Assembly: GCA_035515515.1 (NCBI GenBank)
Contig: DATJBC010000171.1
Span: 1 to 15,053 of the forward strand
Reading direction: 5' to 3'
Length of the DNA: 15,053 nucleotides
DNA from: DATJBC01 sp035515515
GTDB taxonomy: Bacteria > Actinomycetota > Acidimicrobiia > Acidimicrobiales > UBA8190
Shown: positions 12,519 to 15,053 of the stretch, one piece after another
Position numbering within the stretch: position 1 is the stretch's first letter
Layout: every line of letters starts with the position of its first letter
Program-made: the position numbers and the translations under genes
The notes under the pieces: model-generated
What the model saw: only the letters and a program-made list of their open reading frames with translations
What the model was told of the DNA's origin: nothing
The model's database searches: none

Positions 12519-14393
12519 GTGGCTCTCCCCGTCACCATGCGGCAACTCCTGAGCACGGCCCTGGGCCGGCCCGGGAGGGGCTTCCGGACCGGGTGGGCGG
12601 CGGCGGGCGACGGGAAGGTCGCCGGTGCCGGGCGGGACGACCCGGACCGCTACAAGTGGGTGGTGCTGTCGAACACCACGCTGGGCGTCCTCATGTCGAT
12701 GATCGACCTCTCGATCATGCTGATCGCGCTCCCCGACATCTTCCGCGGCATCCACATCGACCCGCTCGCCGCGGGCAACAGCTTCTACCTGCTGTGGATG
12801 ATCCTGAGCTTCATGATCGTGACCAGCGTCCTCGTCGTGAGCCTGGGGCGCCTCGGTGACATGTACGGCCGGGTGCGCATGTACAACCTCGGGTTCGCGG
12901 TGTACACGTTCTTCTCGCTGCTCCTCACGGTCACGTGGATGAGCGGGACGGCCGCCGCCTTGTGGCTGGTGGTCATGCGGGTCTTCCAGGGGGTGGGCGC
13001 CGCGCTCCTCATCGCCAACTCCGCGGCCATCATCACCGACGCTTTCCCCGACGACCAGCGGGGCATGGCGCTGGGCATCAACCAGGTGGCGGGGATCAGC
13101 GGATCGTTCATCGGCCTCGTCCTGGGGGGCGTGCTGGCCCCCATCCAGTGGCGCCTGATCTTCCTGGTGTCGGTGCCCATCGGCCTCTTCGGGACGGTGT
13201 GGGCGTACCGCAAGCTGCGCGAGATCCCGCGGCAGGCGACCGCGCACATCGACTGGCCGGGGAACATCACCTTCGCACTCGGGCTGATCGGGATCATGGT
13301 GGGCATCACCTACGGGATCCAGCCCTACGGGCACTCGACCATGGGGTGGACCAGCCCGTTCGTGCTCGGCTGCCTGATCGGGGGCGCGGCCCTGCTCGTC
13401 GCCTTCGCCCTCATCGAGCACCGCGTGGCCGAGCCGATGTTCCGGCTCCCGCTGTTCAAGATCCGCGCCTTCACCGCCGGCAGCCTGTCCTCGCTGCTCG
13501 CCGGCGTCGGCCGGGGGGGCCTCATGTTCATGCTGATCATCTGGCTCCAGGGCATCTGGCTCCCCCGCCACGGCTACAGCTTCAGCCAGACCCCGCTGTG
13601 GGCGGGGATCTACATGCTCCCGCTCACCGCCGGGTTCCTCCTGGCCGGACCGCTGTCGGGCTACCTCTCGGACCGCTTCGGCTCCCGGCCCTTCGCCTCG
13701 GGCGGCATGGTCGTGGCCGCCGGCTCGTTCCTGCTCCTCGAGGCACTGCCCGTCGACTTCTCGTACTGGGCCTTCGGGCTGATCCTGCTCCTGAACGGCC
13801 TGGCCATGGGGGCCTTCGCCGCCCCCAACCGTGCCGGTGTCATGAACAGCCTCCCGGCCGAGCACCGCGGGGTGGGCTCGGGCATGAACGCCACGTTCCA
13901 GAACGCCGCGCAGGTGCTCTCGATCGGCATCTTCTTCACCCTCATGCTCGTCGGCCTCTCCTCCAAGCTGCCGGCGACGCTCGAGCACGGGCTCGTGGCC
14001 CACGGCGTCCCCGCACACGTGGCGGACACGGCGGCGCATCTGCCGCCGGTCTCCACCCTGTTCGCCGCCTTCCTGGGGTACGACCCGGTCCAGCACCTCG
14101 TGGGGAGCTCGGTCCTGGCGCACCTGCCCGCCCACCAGGCCCAGGTCCTCACGGGCCGCAGCTTCTTCCCGGCCCTCATCTCGGCGCCGTTCGCCGACGG
14201 GCTGCACGCCGCCTTCGACTTCGCCATCGGCGCCTGTCTCATGGCGGCGGCCATGTCGTGGCTACGCGGCGGCAAGTACCACTACGGGCAGGACGCCGGC
14301 CCGCCCACCCCGGTGACGGCCCTCGTCAGCGAGTTGCCGGGGGCCGCCGAGCCGTCGGCGGGCACGGCCACACCTGCCGGAGACCCGAGGTGA
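12519..14393 (+). CDS. MFS multidrug-type exporter, DHA2-like (14-TM)
   Basis: About 624 residues from GTG 12519, chosen because GAGGTG lies 6 nt upstream; ATG 12537 is an alternative. After a 45-residue hydrophilic N-terminus, the first helix carries LGVLMSMIDLSIMLIALPDI, the D1-type motif of DHA2 transporters. Motif A is GRLGDMYGRVRMY, and a motif C-like GISGSFIGLVLGGVLAP follows. About fourteen hydrophobic segments can be counted, with a Pro/His-rich extracytoplasmic stretch near the C-terminus (about residues 490-550) and a cytoplasmic Pro/Thr tail. DHA2 members export drugs or toxic metabolites by proton antiport; the substrate cannot be inferred. A repressor gene is not adjacent, but a perfect inverted repeat lies in the upstream region. 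Longer in-frame starts were rejected because they run antisense across deoC. Confidence 0.92.
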   Translation: MALPVTMRQLLSTALGRPGRGFRTGWAAAGDGKVAGAGRDDPDRYKWVVLSNTTLGVLMSMIDLSIMLIALPDIFRGIHIDPLAAGNSFYLLWMILSFMIVTSVLVVSLGRLGDMYGRVRMYNLGFAVYTFFSLLLTVTWMSGTAAALWLVVMRVFQGVGAALLIANSAAIITDAFPDDQRGMALGINQVAGISGSFIGLVLGGVLAPIQWRLIFLVSVPIGLFGTVWAYRKLREIPRQATAHIDWPGNITFALGLIGIMVGITYGIQPYGHSTMGWTSPFVLGCLIGGAALLVAFALIEHRVAEPMFRLPLFKIRAFTAGSLSSLLAGVGRGGLMFMLIIWLQGIWLPRHGYSFSQTPLWAGIYMLPLTAGFLLAGPLSGYLSDRFGSRPFASGGMVVAAGSFLLLEALPVDFSYWAFGLILLLNGLAMGAFAAPNRAGVMNSLPAEHRGVGSGMNATFQNAAQVLSIGIFFTLMLVGLSSKLPATLEHGLVAHGVPAHVADTAAHLPPVSTLFAAFLGYDPVQHLVGSSVLAHLPAHQAQVLTGRSFFPALISAPFADGLHAAFDFAIGACLMAAAMSWLRGGKYHYGQDAGPPTPVTALVSELPGAAEPSAGTATPAGDPR

Positions 14394-14417
14394 CAGCCGT
14401 CGCGCCGCGGGGCCCGT

Positions 14418-14445
14418 GGGCGCTCCCCGCCCCCCGGGGGCGCCC
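14418..14445. terminator. Strong GC hairpin between MFS and DUF1876 genes (bidirectional terminator candidate)
   Basis: GGGCGC-T-CCCCG, a CCCCC loop and CGGGG-GCGCCC form an 11-bp stem with one bulged T, 25 nt after the MFS stop and 8 nt before the convergent DUF1876 stop. It has no T-run, which is normal for actinobacterial hairpin terminators. Confidence 0.55.
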
Positions 14446-14462
14446 GGCCCGTTCAGGCCTGC
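14445..14462. repeat. 18-bp direct repeat, copy 1
   Basis: CGGCCCGTTCAGGCCTGC occurs here and again, identical, at 14966-14983. Each copy spans the stop codon (TCA on the plus strand) of a different minus-strand gene. Confidence 0.85.
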
Positions 14463-14713
14463 AGCCGGACGGGCTGTCCCTCCGCCTCGCTGATCGTCTC
14501 GGCCGCCGCCTCGACCAGCTTGTGGGCGAGGTCGGAGAGCGCCCGTGCGGTCGCCAGCTCCTCGCCGATCATGGGCATGTTCGAGTCGCTCGGATTGCGA
14601 CGCGCCCGGCCCCATCCCGTGAACGTGGCGCCACGCAGCACGATCGAGGCGCGGGCCTCGGTGTGGAGACTGTCCTCCTCGAACGTGATCTCGATCTCGC
14701 TCGTCTCTCTCAT
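14453..14713 (-). CDS. DUF1876 protein, Rv1738-like (dormancy-associated)
   Basis: The 86-residue protein runs IEITFEEDSLHTEARASIVL, GWGRARRNPSDSNMPMIGEELATARALSDLAHKLVEAA and ends with QPVRLQA. It matches the DUF1876 family, including M. tuberculosis Rv1738, at the RxNPxDxNxPxIGDELxxARALSDL core and the terminal QPxRL. Rv1738 is a DosR-regulon protein whose structure resembles ribosome hibernation factors; a role in slowing translation during hypoxia is proposed for it, not shown here. The ATG at 14713 follows AGGAG at about 12 nt, a long spacing. A DosR-like inverted repeat lies about 100 nt upstream. The protein has no signal peptide. The gene is convergent with the MFS gene, with a strong hairpin between them. 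Confidence 0.9.
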   Translation of the reverse strand: MRETSEIEITFEEDSLHTEARASIVLRGATFTGWGRARRNPSDSNMPMIGEELATARALSDLAHKLVEAAAETISEAEGQPVRLQA

Positions 14714-14813
14714 CGCACATCGTCTCCTGTTCTGCCGGTGCGCACACCCCCGGGGCGGCGCGTCCGACGGAGCTCCTCAACTACAGCGTCATCCCGGGGG
14801 AGCGCCACCACCA

Positions 14814-14827
14814 GGGGATTTGGTCCC
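14814..14827 (-). promoter_or_regulatory. DosR/DevR-like inverted repeat (box C) upstream of the DUF1876 gene
   Basis: On the plus strand the site is GGGGATTTGGTCCC; on the minus strand GGGACCAAATCCCC. It matches GGGACTWWAGTCCC at 11 of 14 positions by my count. It lies about 100 nt upstream of the DUF1876 start in the 260-nt gap to the next gene. That gap otherwise shows no ORF I believe in. The match of site and gene family gives this box the best support of the three. Confidence 0.5.
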
Positions 14828-14965
14828 GGGCTCCCGGCGGGCGGGCGGCGCCGTCCGGTCCGGCCGGGCTGCCCCGTGCAGGGGGGACGAACCGAGGGGT
14901 GCCGATGCACACAGCGGCGCGGCCCCACGCCGGGGCACCCGCACGAGGCGCCCCGGCGAGAGGCT

Positions 14966-14983
14966 CGGCCCGTTCAGGCCTGC
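14966..14983. repeat. 18-bp direct repeat, copy 2
   Basis: CGGCCCGTTCAGGCCTGC, identical to 14445-14462, here spanning the stop codon of the VOC-type gene. Confidence 0.85.
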
Positions 14984-15053
14984 TCGACGACCATGAGCGT
15001 GTGGCCGGTGGGGTCGCGGAACCAGAACATCGGCGGCACCGGGTCCCCCATCC
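14974..15053 (-). CDS. VOC/glyoxalase-type protein, C-terminal fragment
   Basis: Only the last 26 codons are in the window. They read PPMFWFRDPTGHTLMVVEQA and stop. The FWFRDPxGHxLMVVE pattern is the closing beta-strand region of vicinal oxygen chelate proteins (glyoxalase/bleomycin resistance type), in which the Glu near the end is commonly a metal ligand. The substrate cannot be judged from this fragment. The gene runs in the same direction as the DUF1876 gene but is separated from it by 260 nt with a DosR-like box, so it is probably a separate unit. Confidence 0.78.
   Translation of the reverse strand, partial: MGDPVPPMFWFRDPTGHTLMVVEQA

Noticed and set aside
12357..14207. Long minus-strand open frame across the MFS gene
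   Set aside because: It is antisense to clear MFS motifs and its product is highly charged without a fold signature.

Overview
The window is very G+C-rich, uses many GTG starts, and has compact, mostly short-spaced genes. The protein families (a DUF1876/Rv1738-like dormancy protein, a GGDEF plus HD-GYP membrane protein, a sortase-E-type LAxTG surface protein, a phasin-like helical protein) point to an actinobacterium. It could be an uncultured Acidimicrobiia-type lineage, but that placement is inference. No rRNA, tRNA, CRISPR array, insertion sequence or phage gene was seen. The region looks like ordinary chromosome with metabolic, surface and regulatory genes, plus one decayed gene.

Left part (1-4730). 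A 5'-terminal piece of an FMN-dependent alpha-hydroxy-acid dehydrogenase gene leaves the window on the minus strand. Divergent from it, behind a leader with an odd mini-ORF and a hairpin over the ribosome binding site, lies a small phasin-like gene. A frameshifted and truncated remnant of a class III nucleotide cyclase/NB-ARC-type ATPase regulator follows on the minus strand. Next comes a large polytopic c-di-GMP protein (about 10 membrane segments, GGDEF, HD-GYP) and a small unrecognised protein downstream of it.

Middle (4780-10589). A minus-strand ABC-2-like permease without a neighbouring ATPase is divergent from a P450-uronate isomerase pair. The pair overlaps by 4 nt and is probably one operon. 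It runs convergently into a gene for a secreted protein with a neocarzinostatin-like fold, a Thr/Ala/Pro-rich stalk, an LAATG sortase motif and a C-terminal membrane segment. Divergent from that gene is an NTF2/SnoaL-like gene.

Right part (10647-15053). An orphan ParB/sulfiredoxin-like protein is convergent with deoC (deoxyribose-phosphate aldolase). deoC is divergent from a 14-TM-type MFS exporter. A DUF1876 gene and the 3' end of a VOC/glyoxalase-type gene follow on the minus strand.

The most interesting regulatory signal is a family of 14-nt inverted repeats at about 818, 2164 and 14814. They resemble the mycobacterial DosR/DevR box (GGGACTWWAGTCCC). One lies upstream of the DUF1876 gene, whose Mycobacterium tuberculosis homologue Rv1738 is a DosR-regulon gene. 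The other two lie upstream of the phasin-like gene and the c-di-GMP gene. A hypoxia/dormancy regulon touching these three genes is a testable inference, not a demonstrated fact. I did not find a convincing wholly new multi-gene system.
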